Counted from the stretch's first letter, positions 43,201-52,315 are shown. The stretch is DNA of 64,000 nucleotides from JASBSR01 sp963847575 (GCA_963847575.1 CAWKAL010000045.1:1-64000), one strand, 5' to 3'. The notes: generated from the sequence alone by a model not told the origin. Translations and numbers: made by a program.

Positions 43201-43782
43201 ATGATTCTGATGAAAAATAATGTACTGCTGATAACAACGCTGTTCACCGTGTTCGCAACGACCCTGTCTATCGCCGGCGGGACAATCGTTAAGGTTCATG
43301 AAAATCCCGACAGCCACCTGCTGACCTGGACAGCTGAAGACGATGGTTTCAGCATAGAGCTCATTCAGCTGCTGCCGGATTTCGTACGCGCCATCTACAG
43401 TAACCACCACTTCCCTGAAAAAGAAGTTGAGGAAATTGCCGGTTACTGTGTATTTGGCAGCATTATAAAAAACACTTCCGACAAAACGCTCACGTACAAA
43501 GTTGCCGACTGGCGATATGTTGCTGACAATAGCACGCCTATGCCGGTTAAAACAAAAAGCCAGTGGCTCGAACAATGGCGCAAGTCAGGCATTACATTTT
43601 CCTGGACCCTGCTTCCCGATGCCGGCACTTTCTATGTCGGTGACTGGCAACAGGGCTTTACCACGATAAAACTGCCGCGTAACAGCGAATTCGACCTGAT
43701 CTTCAAATGGCAACTTGATGGTAAAGAACATGTCGGAAAAATCGAGAAGTTGCGCTGCCCACCTGCCACCTTAGGTCAATGA
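43201..43782 (+). CDS. Exported protein of unknown function
   Basis: A 193-residue protein with a signal peptide (MKNNVLLITTLFTVFATTLS, cut after IAGG or similar). The mature part is beta-rich with two cysteines (EIAGYCVFGSI and EKLRCPPAT) and shows no known domain. GGAG lies five bases before the ATG at 43201, and a second ATG at 43210 is possible. It stands four bases before the TlpA-like gene, so a shared periplasmic job is likely. Confidence 0.6.
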   Translation: MILMKNNVLLITTLFTVFATTLSIAGGTIVKVHENPDSHLLTWTAEDDGFSIELIQLLPDFVRAIYSNHHFPEKEVEEIAGYCVFGSIIKNTSDKTLTYKVADWRYVADNSTPMPVKTKSQWLEQWRKSGITFSWTLLPDAGTFYVGDWQQGFTTIKLPRNSEFDLIFKWQLDGKEHVGKIEKLRCPPATLGQ

Positions 43783-43786
43783 TGGT

Positions 43787-44320
43787 ATGAAAATAAAATT
43801 GATAGTTTCCGTTATTCTACTGCTGCTGGCTGGCACATTGTCCGCCGCCTGGGAACAACCCGAACTCGGCCACGAACTGACACCATTGCCCTCAGCTGTA
43901 GCGGCACCGGATTTCGCCCTGAGTGATATGGATGATGAAGCTCACAGCCTTGCCGACCACCGGGGCAAGGTCATCATGCTCAATTTCTGGGCGACATGGT
44001 GCCCACCCTGCCGACGTGAAATGCCCTCAATGGAACGCCTGCATCAGAACATGAACGCAAAAGACTTCGTGGTAATCGCGATTAACCAGATGGAGACTGC
44101 GGATCATGTATTCGCCTATACCGGGCAGCTCGATGTTGACCCTACGTTCACTATTCTTTTTGACAAGGACAGCGCGGTGTCGCAGGCATACCAGGTCAAG
44201 GGTTTGCCGACATCGTACCTCATCGATAAAAAAGGCAATATTCGTTACCGTGCCGTGGGTGGCCGTGAGTTTGATCACCCGGCCGTAGAAAAACAGATAC
44301 GGGATTTAATTAACGAATGA
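43787..44320 (+). CDS. TlpA/ResA-like periplasmic thioredoxin
   Basis: A 177-residue exported thiol-disulfide oxidoreductase. The signal peptide is KLIVSVILLLLAGTLSAAW. The thioredoxin fold starts near residue 38 with APDFALSDMDDEAHSL, and the active site is FWATWCPPCRREMPSM (WCPPC). The cis-proline loop is KGLPTSYLID. Members reduce cysteines in the periplasm, for example for cytochrome c or copper-site assembly. Its closeness to a cysteine-rich exported peptide cluster is suggestive. It overlaps the next lipoprotein gene by four bases. Confidence 0.9.
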   Translation: MKIKLIVSVILLLLAGTLSAAWEQPELGHELTPLPSAVAAPDFALSDMDDEAHSLADHRGKVIMLNFWATWCPPCRREMPSMERLHQNMNAKDFVVIAINQMETADHVFAYTGQLDVDPTFTILFDKDSAVSQAYQVKGLPTSYLIDKKGNIRYRAVGGREFDHPAVEKQIRDLINE

Positions 44321-44520
44321 AGCACAGAACACCAATAATCTTATCTTTACTAATTCTTATAGCTGCATGCAGCAGCGCAAACTGGTACCAGAGTGGAAAA
44401 ACCCGCGGTGAAATCGAATGCCGCAAGCAGCCCGAGGGCCGCTACGATGAATGCATGCGTGAGTATGAAACCACTTATGAACAATACAAACAGCAACGCG
44501 AGGACGCCATTCAGAAATAA
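44317..44520 (+). CDS. Small lipoprotein
   Basis: A 67-residue protein with a lipobox (SLLILIAACSSANWY, Cys near residue 18) and a mature part with two cysteines and many charged residues (GEIECRKQPEGRYDECMREY). No family was recognised. It begins in the ATGA overlapping the TlpA-like gene stop, which makes coupled translation likely. Confidence 0.7.
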   Translation: MKHRTPIILSLLILIAACSSANWYQSGKTRGEIECRKQPEGRYDECMREYETTYEQYKQQREDAIQK

Positions 44521-44703
44521 ATTCATTCGTCAGTCCCCACCATAAGCACCTGGCGTAATATCCTGCACCCGCAGCAAGCATCCCCGGCTTGATACATATC
44601 AACACGAAATAGAATTTTTCCGCCATTATTGACAGCGATCCTGTAAGTGAATGTTTCCAGATTTAAGTTTTGCATAGAGGCGTAGTTAATATAGGAGGTA
44701 GTT

Positions 44704-45084
44704 ATGAACATCGTAAGACACGGATTATCAATTGGCATCGAACATACCGGACATGATTTTTGCATGACGCTAAAAGTGGCGGGTAAGCTCACACACGAAG
44801 ACTATGAAGTCATGGTGCCGATGCTTGAATCGGCGATCGCAGGCATCAAGCATCCCGAAATAAAAGCCTTGATCGACGCCACCGAGCTTGAAGGCTGGGA
44901 ACTGCGTGCGGCCTGGGATGATTTAAAGCTTGGCCTCAAGCACGGCAAGGAATTCAAAAAAATTGCCGTGCTCGGCAACAGTAAATGGCAGAAATACGCC
45001 AGCAAGATCGGCACGTGGTTTACCTCGGCTGATATAAAATATTTCGAGGATACTACTGAAGCGCTAAGCTGGCTTGATGACTAA
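44704..45084 (+). CDS. SpoIIAA-like (STAS/DUF3478-type) protein
   Basis: A 126-residue cytoplasmic protein of the SpoIIAA-like family (DFCMTLKVAGKLTHEDYEVM, DATELEGWELRAAWDDLKLG, DTTEALSWLDD). Members have a CRAL-TRIO/STAS-like fold and may bind lipids or other proteins. A perfect AGGAGGT site precedes the ATG at 44704. The 183-base gap before it holds no other feature I can support. The protein is close in kind to that encoded at 42752. Confidence 0.8.
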   Translation: MNIVRHGLSIGIEHTGHDFCMTLKVAGKLTHEDYEVMVPMLESAIAGIKHPEIKALIDATELEGWELRAAWDDLKLGLKHGKEFKKIAVLGNSKWQKYASKIGTWFTSADIKYFEDTTEALSWLDD

Positions 45085-45109
45085 CTGATTTGAAAAACAG
45101 AAGCTTTAG

Positions 45110-45271
45110 ATCCACAGATGAACGCAGATGAACACAGATAACGACAAAAAAATCAGGCCGCAAAAAACGCAAAGAACGCGAATCAATAAATAATTATTTT
45201 TCGCGCTCTTTGCGTATTTCGCGGCAAATTATTCAGCTTTTATCCGTGTTCATCTGCGTTCATCTGCGGAT
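45110..45271. repeat. Nested inverted repeat element R3
   Basis: Outer arms at 45110-45140 and 45241-45271 are of the GGATGAACGC type (ATCCACAGATGAACGCAGAT start) and are nearly perfect inverted copies. Inside them a second pair at 45157-45184 and 45201-45226 is of the CCGCAAAGAACGC type. The whole lies between two convergent gene ends, 25 and 14 bases from their stops. Confidence 0.88.
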
Positions 45272-45285
45272 AAGTTGACAGGGAA

Positions 45286-45726
45286 CTACTTGAAAATTTT
45301 CTGCCACCAGCGTTGGCGGTTTTTTGGATAGAGCGCGGGCTCCAGCTCAATGGGGGGAATGCGTGAAAGAATCCAGCCCGGTAACGGTGGTTTTTCGCTG
45401 AAACCACAGGTCACACCCAGGTTATTCGGATCGAATATCTTGATGAAGCCGGGTGTTTGCTGGTGGTCGGCGTAGACAATTCCACAATATTCTTCTTCGT
45501 GTTCGCGCCGCAACAGGGCATCCACTTCACTGATAAATGTCAGCACATCCTGTTGCTTCGACGGATGTTCCGGTGGCGTTTCACCAACGGCATAAATATA
45601 CCAGCCGTCATCCACCTGGGATTTCAAGCTCGTCCAGAATTCATCAAGCTGCGGCCAGCGCATTACCGATGTAAAACTGCCACGAAATGCATCCAGAAAA
45701 CTTTGTTCAACAGAAACATCCATCAC
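45286..45726 (-). CDS. Conserved hypothetical protein
   Basis: A 146-residue soluble protein (LDAFRGSFTSVMRWPQLDEF, DDGWYIYAVGETPPEHP, IKIFDPNNLGVTCGFSEKPP, LPGWILSRIPP). It has the look of a protein conserved in sulfur-oxidising gammaproteobacteria, but I know no function. No signal peptide or catalytic motif is seen. It is 40 bases downstream of the TetR gene on the same strand. Confidence 0.65.
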   Translation of the reverse strand: MMDVSVEQSFLDAFRGSFTSVMRWPQLDEFWTSLKSQVDDGWYIYAVGETPPEHPSKQQDVLTFISEVDALLRREHEEEYCGIVYADHQQTPGFIKIFDPNNLGVTCGFSEKPPLPGWILSRIPPIELEPALYPKNRQRWWQKIFK

Positions 45727-45766
45727 TTAACCTCGTTCAGCTCGCACTTATTACTGTGTAAATAGC

Positions 45767-46339
45767 TCAATTCACCAGCAGTTTGTCCACCCAGGTTTTT
45801 ACATCTTCCAGTCCGCGATGCATATAGGCCTTGTCCTTGAATGCGCAGGCCATCACAGAAACGCCCTGCATGCGCGCCAGCATATCCATCGCCCTGTCCT
45901 GCGCATGCTCGAGCCCGGCCTCGCTGAAATTTTTCGCCACCCAGTCGCGCAACAGTTCGAATATTTCGCGCGACTTTTCCTGTAAATGCGGCTCGTCTTT
46001 CGCCAGCTCCGAAGTGAGTGTGCCAATAGGACAGCCCACCTCGACCACGCCGTCTTCAAATTTTTCAAGCATGCTGGCAAATGCGCGCAGGCGGTCACGC
46101 GGATTGCTCGCTGCAGCATCACATTGCGCCAGCATATCGGTATAAAATTTCAGCCGCGAATCCACCACGGCACCAAGAATGTCGTCCTTGGTTTTGAAAT
46201 AATAATAAAAATTCCCACGCGGGATGCCCGTGATATCGGAAATATCGCGGAACGATGTCTGATTGTAGCCACGCGTATAAAACAGCTGGTCGGCTGCATC
46301 GACAATACGCTGGCGGTTGTTATCACCTTTACTGCCCAT
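45767..46339 (-). CDS. TetR/AcrR family transcriptional regulator
   Basis: A 190-residue repressor. The N-terminal DNA-binding domain shows IVDAADQLFYTRGYNQTSFR and DISDITGIPRGNFYYYFKTK. The C-terminal ligand domain is of the TetR_C type (LRAFASMLEKFEDGVVEVGC). It is divergent from the ABC transporter genes, which it may control. The effector is unknown. Confidence 0.9.
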   Translation of the reverse strand: MGSKGDNNRQRIVDAADQLFYTRGYNQTSFRDISDITGIPRGNFYYYFKTKDDILGAVVDSRLKFYTDMLAQCDAAASNPRDRLRAFASMLEKFEDGVVEVGCPIGTLTSELAKDEPHLQEKSREIFELLRDWVAKNFSEAGLEHAQDRAMDMLARMQGVSVMACAFKDKAYMHRGLEDVKTWVDKLLVN

Positions 46340-46383
46340 ATTCTGTCACTGTGTAATTCACGGTCGGTGTCGCTCTTCGAAAT

Positions 46384-46405
46384 ATTAGACGGGTGTATGA
46401 CTAAT
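46384..46405. promoter_or_regulatory. Candidate operator between tetR-type gene and ABC exporter genes
   Basis: ATTAGAC and GACTAAT (six of seven positions inverted) are eight bases apart in the divergent promoter region, 45 bases before the tetR start. The size and place fit a TetR-type dimer site. Confidence 0.4.
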
Positions 46406-46542
46406 GTAAACCAATAATTCTAATCGATCTGTATTTTTATGATTTTACTGACAATTCCACCTCAGCTACAGACCTGACTTGCCAGCGCCCTCGTCAGGCT
46501 TTACTTTACCTCCCTCATTAACACTGGAATCTGACTCTTGTC

Positions 46543-47463
46543 ATGTACGCGTTAAAAATTGAAGACTTACGCAAAACCTACCGCAACGGCGTGCAAGCCC
46601 TGTGTGGCGCCAATCTTGAAGTCGCAGAAGGCGATTTTTTTGCCCTGCTCGGTCCCAACGGCGCTGGAAAATCGACCACCATCGGTATTATCTGCTCCTT
46701 GATCAACAAGACCTCAGGCCATGTCAGCGTATTCGGCACCGATATTGACAAAGACCCGGCAGCCGCTCGTCAGCATATCGGGCTGGTGCCGCAGGAATTC
46801 AATTTCAATATATTCGAGCCGGTGATCGAAATCCTGATCAACCAGGCCGGGTATTACGGCATCGACCGTGATACCGCCGGCGAGCGCGCCGAACGTTACC
46901 TGAAACAGCTGGATTTATGGAGCAAGCGTTACGTCATGGCGCGTGAACTGTCAGGCGGCATGAAACGGCGTTTGATGATCGCACGCGCGCTGGTACACGA
47001 ACCAAAACTGATGATCCTTGATGAACCTACCGCGGGCGTCGATATTGAAATCCGACGTTCAATGTGGGAGTTCATGCGCGAGATTAATGCCCGTGGCACG
47101 ACCATCATTTTAACCACGCACTACCTCGAGGAAGCCGAGAACCTGTGTAACAACATTGCCATTATCGACAACGGCATTACGATCGAACAAACCAGCATGC
47201 GTGAATTGCTCGACCGTCTACACGCCGAAACGTTTGTGCTCTATATTGAAAATGAACTGAGCGTATTGCCCGACTGCGGTGATTATGAAGTGACATTAAT
47301 TGACAGCAATACGCTGGAAGTCGTGTTGCACAAGGGTCAGAAACTGAATGCGATATACAGGAAACTCAGCGAGTGCGGTATCGAAATCGTCAGCATGCGC
47401 AACAAGAGCAACCGGCTCGAACAGTTGTTTGTTTCACTGCTGCACAAGCCGGTGGCGGCATGA
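46543..47463 (+). CDS. ABC transporter ATP-binding protein (YadG-like)
   Basis: A 306-residue ATPase of the ABC-2 exporter group. Walker A is GPNGAGKSTTIG, the signature is ELSGGMKRRLMIARAL, Walker B is LMILDEPTAGVDIE and the switch His is ILTTHYLEEAE. The C-terminal 80 residues are a regulatory extension. It is coupled to the permease gene by an ATGA overlap. The cargo is unknown. Confidence 0.92.
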   Translation: MYALKIEDLRKTYRNGVQALCGANLEVAEGDFFALLGPNGAGKSTTIGIICSLINKTSGHVSVFGTDIDKDPAAARQHIGLVPQEFNFNIFEPVIEILINQAGYYGIDRDTAGERAERYLKQLDLWSKRYVMARELSGGMKRRLMIARALVHEPKLMILDEPTAGVDIEIRRSMWEFMREINARGTTIILTTHYLEEAENLCNNIAIIDNGITIEQTSMRELLDRLHAETFVLYIENELSVLPDCGDYEVTLIDSNTLEVVLHKGQKLNAIYRKLSECGIEIVSMRNKSNRLEQLFVSLLHKPVAA

Positions 47464-48233
47464 GTATTTACCAGCAATGGGTCGCGCTCAAAACCATTAT
47501 GCGGCGCGAATTTATGCGCTTTATCCGTATATGGATCCAGACCGTACTGCCGCCGGTGATTACCGTAAGCCTGTATTTCATTATCTTCGGCCAGCTGATT
47601 GGCACCCAGATCGGCGACATCGATGGTTTTCGTTACATGGATTACATCGTACCCGGACTGATCCTGATGTCGGTCATCAGTAATTCCTACGCCAACGTGG
47701 TGTCGTCATTTTTCAGCGCCAAGTTTCATCGCAGCGTGGAAGAAATGCTGGTTTCCCCTGTACCCAATTACATTATCCTGCTGGGTTATGTCAGCGGCGG
47801 GGTATTGCGCGGCGTCGTGGTCGGGATCACCGTCACCCTGGTGTCGATGTTTTTTTCAGAACTGCGCATGCACCACGTCGGCATCAGTCTCGCAGTATTC
47901 GTACTCACCGCGGCATTGTTCTCACTCGCCGGTTTTATTAATGCCGTCTATGGCCGCAGCTTTGATGATATTACGATCATACCGACATTCGTACTTACGC
48001 CGCTGACGTATCTCGGCGGGATTTTTTATTCCATTAAAATGCTGCCAGACTTCTGGCAATCGGTGAGCCAGTTCAACCCGATCCTGTACATGATCAACGC
48101 GTTTCGTTATGGCTTTATCGGCGTATCCGACATTGACCTCACCACCGCCTTCCTGATCATCCTGGTTTTCGTCGGCGTGCTATTTGCATTCGCATTGTCA
48201 TTACTCAACCGCGGTGTTGGCATCAAGGAATAA
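47460..48233 (+). CDS. ABC-2 type permease (YadH-like)
   Basis: A 257-residue membrane protein with six helices, for example VLPPVITVSLYFIIFGQLIG, YIVPGLILMSVISNSYANVV and FLIILVFVGVLFAFALSLLN. FVLTPLTYLGGIFYSIKMLP is typical of YadH/NodJ permeases. The start at 47460 overlaps the ATPase stop. Its last 127 bases overlap the 3' end of the opposing LysR gene. Confidence 0.93.
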   Translation: MSIYQQWVALKTIMRREFMRFIRIWIQTVLPPVITVSLYFIIFGQLIGTQIGDIDGFRYMDYIVPGLILMSVISNSYANVVSSFFSAKFHRSVEEMLVSPVPNYIILLGYVSGGVLRGVVVGITVTLVSMFFSELRMHHVGISLAVFVLTAALFSLAGFINAVYGRSFDDITIIPTFVLTPLTYLGGIFYSIKMLPDFWQSVSQFNPILYMINAFRYGFIGVSDIDLTTAFLIILVFVGVLFAFALSLLNRGVGIKE

Positions 48234-49132
48234 TCCGCGCTGCCGAACAAGCTGGCCGAGTTCGCCAGGGCGTCGACAAACCACGCCAGCGCCCGCCCCC
48301 TGTTGTCACTGCGCCAGGCAATACTCATCTCGATCGGTGGCGGCGGAGTTTTAAGCGCGATGATTTTCAGCCGGCCCTGTTGTTGCTGATAGTGCGCCAG
48401 CGCTTTCGGCAAGGTACCCACACCCAGGCCGGCGATCTGCATTTCACACTTGGCGGCAAGATCAGGCACCACCAGGCGCGACTGCGCACTGAGCACACTG
48501 GAGGTACGTGGCAATAACTGTCGAGAGCTGTCGGCGATGACTACGGCGCGGTAGCGCTCAATATCGGCCTCACTCAGCGGCGCCGGCAGGGCTGCCAGCG
48601 GATGCGAGGGCGCCACCGCGAACACCATCTCGATACGTGTCAGCGCCCGGCTACGGTAACCGCCGCCCGCTGGGCCCTCACCCGCGGCACCAATAGCAAG
48701 ATCACAGCGCCCGGTGGCAAGTGCGTCCCAGCTGCCGCCGAAAACTTCCTCCTGGAGTCGCAGTTGAGTGCCGCACTCGATGGCATCAAACTGCTCGATC
48801 ACGGGTGCGAGCGCTGCCACCGGCAGCAAGGTGTCCAGCGCCAGGCGCAGTTCGCTCTCCCAGCCGGTGGCGATGCGTTTCGCCCGGCTTTCCATGGCCT
48901 CGACGGCCTCAAGCAAGCGGCGGCCATCTTCCAGCAAACTTCGACCCGCATCGGTGAGCACGGATTTTTTACCCTGTTTGGCGAACAGGCGGATACCCAG
49001 GTCGGCTTCCAGCTTCTGCACGCTGTAGGTGAGCGCCGAGGTGACGCGAAACAGTTCTGTTGCAGCGGCTGCAAAGCTGCCGCGACGATCTATCGCATCC
49101 AGCACGCGCAAACCATCGAGTGTCAGTTTCAT
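48107..49132 (-). CDS. LysR family transcriptional regulator with extended tail
   Basis: A regulator of 341 residues where about 300 is usual. The helix-turn-helix covers LRVLDAIDRRGSFAAAATEL and TSALTYSVQKLEADLGIRLF. A substrate-binding domain follows, and it resembles regulators that sit beside nitroreductase or quinone reductase genes. The last 41 residues (from about SADYSLMPTPRLSN on) are read antisense through the end of the yadH gene and do not look like family sequence, so the original stop has probably been lost. It is divergent from the nitroreductase gene and is likely to control it. Confidence 0.88.
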   Translation of the reverse strand: MKLTLDGLRVLDAIDRRGSFAAAATELFRVTSALTYSVQKLEADLGIRLFAKQGKKSVLTDAGRSLLEDGRRLLEAVEAMESRAKRIATGWESELRLALDTLLPVAALAPVIEQFDAIECGTQLRLQEEVFGGSWDALATGRCDLAIGAAGEGPAGGGYRSRALTRIEMVFAVAPSHPLAALPAPLSEADIERYRAVVIADSSRQLLPRTSSVLSAQSRLVVPDLAAKCEMQIAGLGVGTLPKALAHYQQQQGRLKIIALKTPPPPIEMSIAWRSDNRGRALAWFVDALANSASLFGSADYSLMPTPRLSNDNANANSTPTKTRMIRKAVVRSMSDTPIKP

Positions 49133-49144
49133 CCGGAATTATTG

Positions 49145-49159
49145 TTCATATTATTTGAA
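49145..49159. promoter_or_regulatory. Candidate LysR binding site
   Basis: TTCATATTATTTGAA has inverted TTCA/TGAA ends and contains a T-N11-A core, the usual LysR recognition form. It starts 13 bases before the lysR ATG in a very AT-rich divergent gap that should hold both promoters. Confidence 0.4.
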
Positions 49160-49282
49160 TAATACATCCAATATATTTCATTATATTATTTATATAGCAT
49201 TATTTATCATATAGTTAATTATTGCAATATATTGATTAGTTATATCCAAGATACCCTTACCCGCCTCGAGAGGAGACACCCC

Positions 49283-49873
49283 ATGAACCACAAACAGCCC
49301 GACACCCAACAGCCGATCCACGCCCTGCTGGCCGAGCGCTGGAGCCCGCGCGCATTTGATATCGACAGACCGATTGAAGCGGAAAAACGCCAGGCATTGC
49401 TCGAGGCAGCTCGCTGGGCGCCGTCATGTTTCAATGATCAGCCCTGGCGCTTTATTGTCTGCAACCGTCATACCAATGAAGCCGCGTGGGAAACCGCGGT
49501 TGCCGTACTCGCTGACAAAAACCAGCTCTGGGCGCGACAGGCGCCGCTACTCATCCTGGTGTGTAGCGAGGATTTATTCAGTCACAACGGCAATGAAAAT
49601 CGCTGGGCACACTATGACACCGGTGCAGCCGGACTGAGTATCTGCCTGCAGGCAACTGCACTGGGATTATTCACCCACCAGATGGGTGGCTTTGATCTGG
49701 ATGCGGCAAGAACAGCCTTTGCGATTCCCGATTCAGTGACGCCTATGGCGATGATGGCCGTGGGCTACCAGGGAAGGATTGAAAATCTGGATGCCGGGTT
49801 TGTCGACGCCGAGCAGCAGGCGCGGGCTCGCAAACCTGTGGATAAAATTGTATTCGAAGGACGCTGGGGCTAA
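49283..49873 (+). CDS. Nitroreductase family flavoprotein
   Basis: A 196-residue FMN-dependent NAD(P)H oxidoreductase. ERWSPRAFDIDRPIEAEKRQ and LLEAARWAPSCFNDQPWRFI carry the FMN-binding Arg-Ser-x-Arg-like and Pro-Ser motifs. The late VTPMAMMAVGYQGRIENL is also typical. GAGGAGA precedes the ATG at 49283. The natural substrate is unknown, and the divergent LysR gene may sense it. Confidence 0.88.
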   Translation: MNHKQPDTQQPIHALLAERWSPRAFDIDRPIEAEKRQALLEAARWAPSCFNDQPWRFIVCNRHTNEAAWETAVAVLADKNQLWARQAPLLILVCSEDLFSHNGNENRWAHYDTGAAGLSICLQATALGLFTHQMGGFDLDAARTAFAIPDSVTPMAMMAVGYQGRIENLDAGFVDAEQQARARKPVDKIVFEGRWG

Positions 49874-49890
49874 AGGCTAAAACGCAAACA

Positions 49891-50415
49891 CTAGCCGTGG
49901 GATACAGAATCGGCCTGCATCCAGCCAGCGCGCTTACGCAACAGGGCATACCCGCCGAACAGCAAGGCAGAAAAGAACAGGTTACCCAGCAGCGTATTCT
50001 GGAAGAACGGAATGCCCGCAGCGTAGGCCTGTGACAGGCCCTGCAATGTCATCGGGTAGAGCGCCGAAGTCAGCCACACGCCGAGATTGGTGAGCAGGAA
50101 AAATACGACTGAAGTACCGACAACCGACGCCGCTATAACACTAACGCGCCGGGTATTACGCAACGCGAAACCGGCCAGCACAGTCAGGCCAAAAGCAAAA
50201 TAAACAAATACCATGGTGTCGTGCAGGCCAATCAGCAAATCACCGGCAAACAATGCAGCAAAGGGCACCAGGAATGCCGCGCGCTTATCACTGAAGCTGG
50301 CGCCGGCGAACAGGGCCATGGCCGCAATCGGTGACACATTGGGCGGGTGCGGCAAATAGCGAAACAACGCAACCGATATAATGATGGCAACAAGGGTAAT
50401 AAAGCGAGCATTCAT
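49891..50415 (-). CDS. DUF6580-like integral membrane protein
   Basis: A 174-residue protein with five or six helices (FITLVAIIISVALFRYLPHP, NVSPIAAMALFAGASF, AAFLVPFAALFAGDLLIGLH, MVFVYFAFGLTVLAGFAL). HPPNVSPIAAMALFAGA resembles the DUF6580 family, which looks like a small-molecule (ECF S-subunit-like) membrane protein. The ligand is unknown. I looked for a cobalamin riboswitch before it and saw none. Confidence 0.7.
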   Translation of the reverse strand: MNARFITLVAIIISVALFRYLPHPPNVSPIAAMALFAGASFSDKRAAFLVPFAALFAGDLLIGLHDTMVFVYFAFGLTVLAGFALRNTRRVSVIAASVVGTSVVFFLLTNLGVWLTSALYPMTLQGLSQAYAAGIPFFQNTLLGNLFFSALLFGGYALLRKRAGWMQADSVSHG

Positions 50416-50639
50416 GGCTGTGTCTCGTAACAGGGCTAATCCAGATGAAACACGATTCTAACACAGGCCAGCCACAGGATTGCACTGCTGATAACCCGCA
50501 AGCGCTGCGTAGCAGCAGCATGCGATCGACAACGCGGGCGCCTCGAATATTGGCATCAGCTACCGATAAGCTTATAGTGTCGGCTCACGTCGTCGCTACA
50601 TCATTCATGCACCACAAACAATAACGTATAAGGATTGCC

Positions 50640-52295
50640 ATGAAAGCCTCTGATCTATTCGTCAAATGTCTCGAAGCTGAAGGTATTGAATATATCTTCG
50701 GCGTACCCGGCGAAGAAAACGCCGATTTCATGATCTCGCTGGAAGAATCCGAGACCATCAAGTTCATCCTGTGCCGTCATGAACAGGGCGCAGCATTTAT
50801 GGCGGAAATCTACGGCCGTCTCACCGGTCAGCCTGCCGGCTGTCTCGGTACGCTCGGCCCGGGCGCCACCAACCTGATTACCGGGGTTGCTGATTCCAAT
50901 ATGGATCGCTCACCCATGCTGGTACTCACCGGCCAGGGCTCGACCGAAAGACTGCACAAGGAATCACACCAGATCATGGACGTGGTGCACATGTTCGAAC
51001 CGGTGACCAAGTGGGCGACCACGGTCCTGCACCAGGACAATATCCCGGAAATCGTACGCAAGGCAGTACGCCTGGCGCGCACTGAAAAACCCGGCGCGGT
51101 GCATATCGAACTGCCCGAAGACATCGCCAGCAACGACGCCAAAACCAGCCCGATGCAGCCACGCCGTTTCAGGCGCCCGGTGCCTGACGACAAAATCGTC
51201 GACCAGGCATACCAGATCCTGAAAAAAGCCAAACGACCGATCATCCTTGCCGGCAACGGCTGTATTCGTAAACGCGCCAGCAAACAGCTGCGCGCCTTTT
51301 GTGAAAAAACCGGCATCGGCGTAATCAGCACCTTCATGGCCAAGGGCTGCGTCGACATGAATGCTGACTACTGCCTGTATACCATCGGCCTGCAGGCCAA
51401 GGACGTGGTCGCCTGCGCCATCGATGCCGCGGACGTGGTGCTATGCCTCGGCTACGACATGGTGGAATACCATCCTGAACTGTGGAATTCAAAACGCGAC
51501 AAGCACATTATTCATGCCGACTTTTTACCGGCTGAAATCGATGAATTTTTTCACCCCGAAACCGAAGTGGTCGGTGACCTGGCGCACGCGCTGTGGATGC
51601 TCAACGAACGCGTGGCTGCCGAACAGACACCGCTCAAGTTCGATTTATCACAACAGGCCGCCACCCGCCGCGACATGAGTGCCGAACTGGAAATGTACAA
51701 GGACGACAAAACCAGCGGTGTCATCAAACCGCAAAAAGTGCTGTGGGACGTACGCCAGGTGATGGGCCGCCACGACGTGCTGCTGTCCGATGTCGGCGCA
51801 CATAAAATGTGGATTGCTCGGCATTATCAGTGCCACGAACCCAATACCTGCTTAATACCCAATGGTTTTTGCTCGATGGGCTTTGCCCTGCCCGGCGCGA
51901 TCGCCGCCGATATCGTGTTCCCGCAAAAACGCATCCTCGCGATCTGCGGTGATGCCGGCTTCATGATGAACATGCAGGAAATGGAAACTGCACGACGGCT
52001 GAATTCAGACATCGTTGTCATGGTGTGGGAAGACAAGGAATACGGCCTGATCGCCTGGAAACAACAGGCACATTTCGGCAAGCACACCGATCTGTCATTT
52101 GGTAACCCCGACTGGCTGAAACTGGCCGAAGCCTTCGGCTGGCACGGCCACTTCGTCGACAACAGCGAGAACCTGGTCGACACCCTGGAAACCGCGTTCG
52201 AAGAAATGGGCCCAAGCCTGGTGGTGATACCGATCGACTACGACGAAAACATGAAACTCACCAAACGGCTGGGTGATATTGCGTGCCCGATTTGA
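50640..52295 (+). CDS. Acetolactate synthase large-subunit-like ThDP enzyme
   Basis: A 551-residue thiamine diphosphate enzyme with the three-domain fold. The catalytic Glu is in FILCRHEQGAAFMAEIYGRL, and the ThDP/Mg site in the C-domain is AICGDAGFMMNMQEMETARR. No regulatory small subunit gene is adjacent, so it is likely of the catabolic AlsS-like kind or a related decarboxylase or ligase, not the IlvBH pair. It lies before an aldehyde dehydrogenase and a flavoprotein, which suggests catabolism of a 2-oxo acid or aldehyde. Element R4 follows 20 bases after the stop. Confidence 0.85.
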   Translation: MKASDLFVKCLEAEGIEYIFGVPGEENADFMISLEESETIKFILCRHEQGAAFMAEIYGRLTGQPAGCLGTLGPGATNLITGVADSNMDRSPMLVLTGQGSTERLHKESHQIMDVVHMFEPVTKWATTVLHQDNIPEIVRKAVRLARTEKPGAVHIELPEDIASNDAKTSPMQPRRFRRPVPDDKIVDQAYQILKKAKRPIILAGNGCIRKRASKQLRAFCEKTGIGVISTFMAKGCVDMNADYCLYTIGLQAKDVVACAIDAADVVLCLGYDMVEYHPELWNSKRDKHIIHADFLPAEIDEFFHPETEVVGDLAHALWMLNERVAAEQTPLKFDLSQQAATRRDMSAELEMYKDDKTSGVIKPQKVLWDVRQVMGRHDVLLSDVGAHKMWIARHYQCHEPNTCLIPNGFCSMGFALPGAIAADIVFPQKRILAICGDAGFMMNMQEMETARRLNSDIVVMVWEDKEYGLIAWKQQAHFGKHTDLSFGNPDWLKLAEAFGWHGHFVDNSENLVDTLETAFEEMGPSLVVIPIDYDENMKLTKRLGDIACPI

Positions 52296-52315
52296 TGTGA
52301 TGAAAAACTTCATAA

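Noticed and set aside
50416..50540. Possible cobalamin riboswitch before the DUF6580-like gene
   Set aside because: None of the conserved cores seen at 58661-58893 is present.
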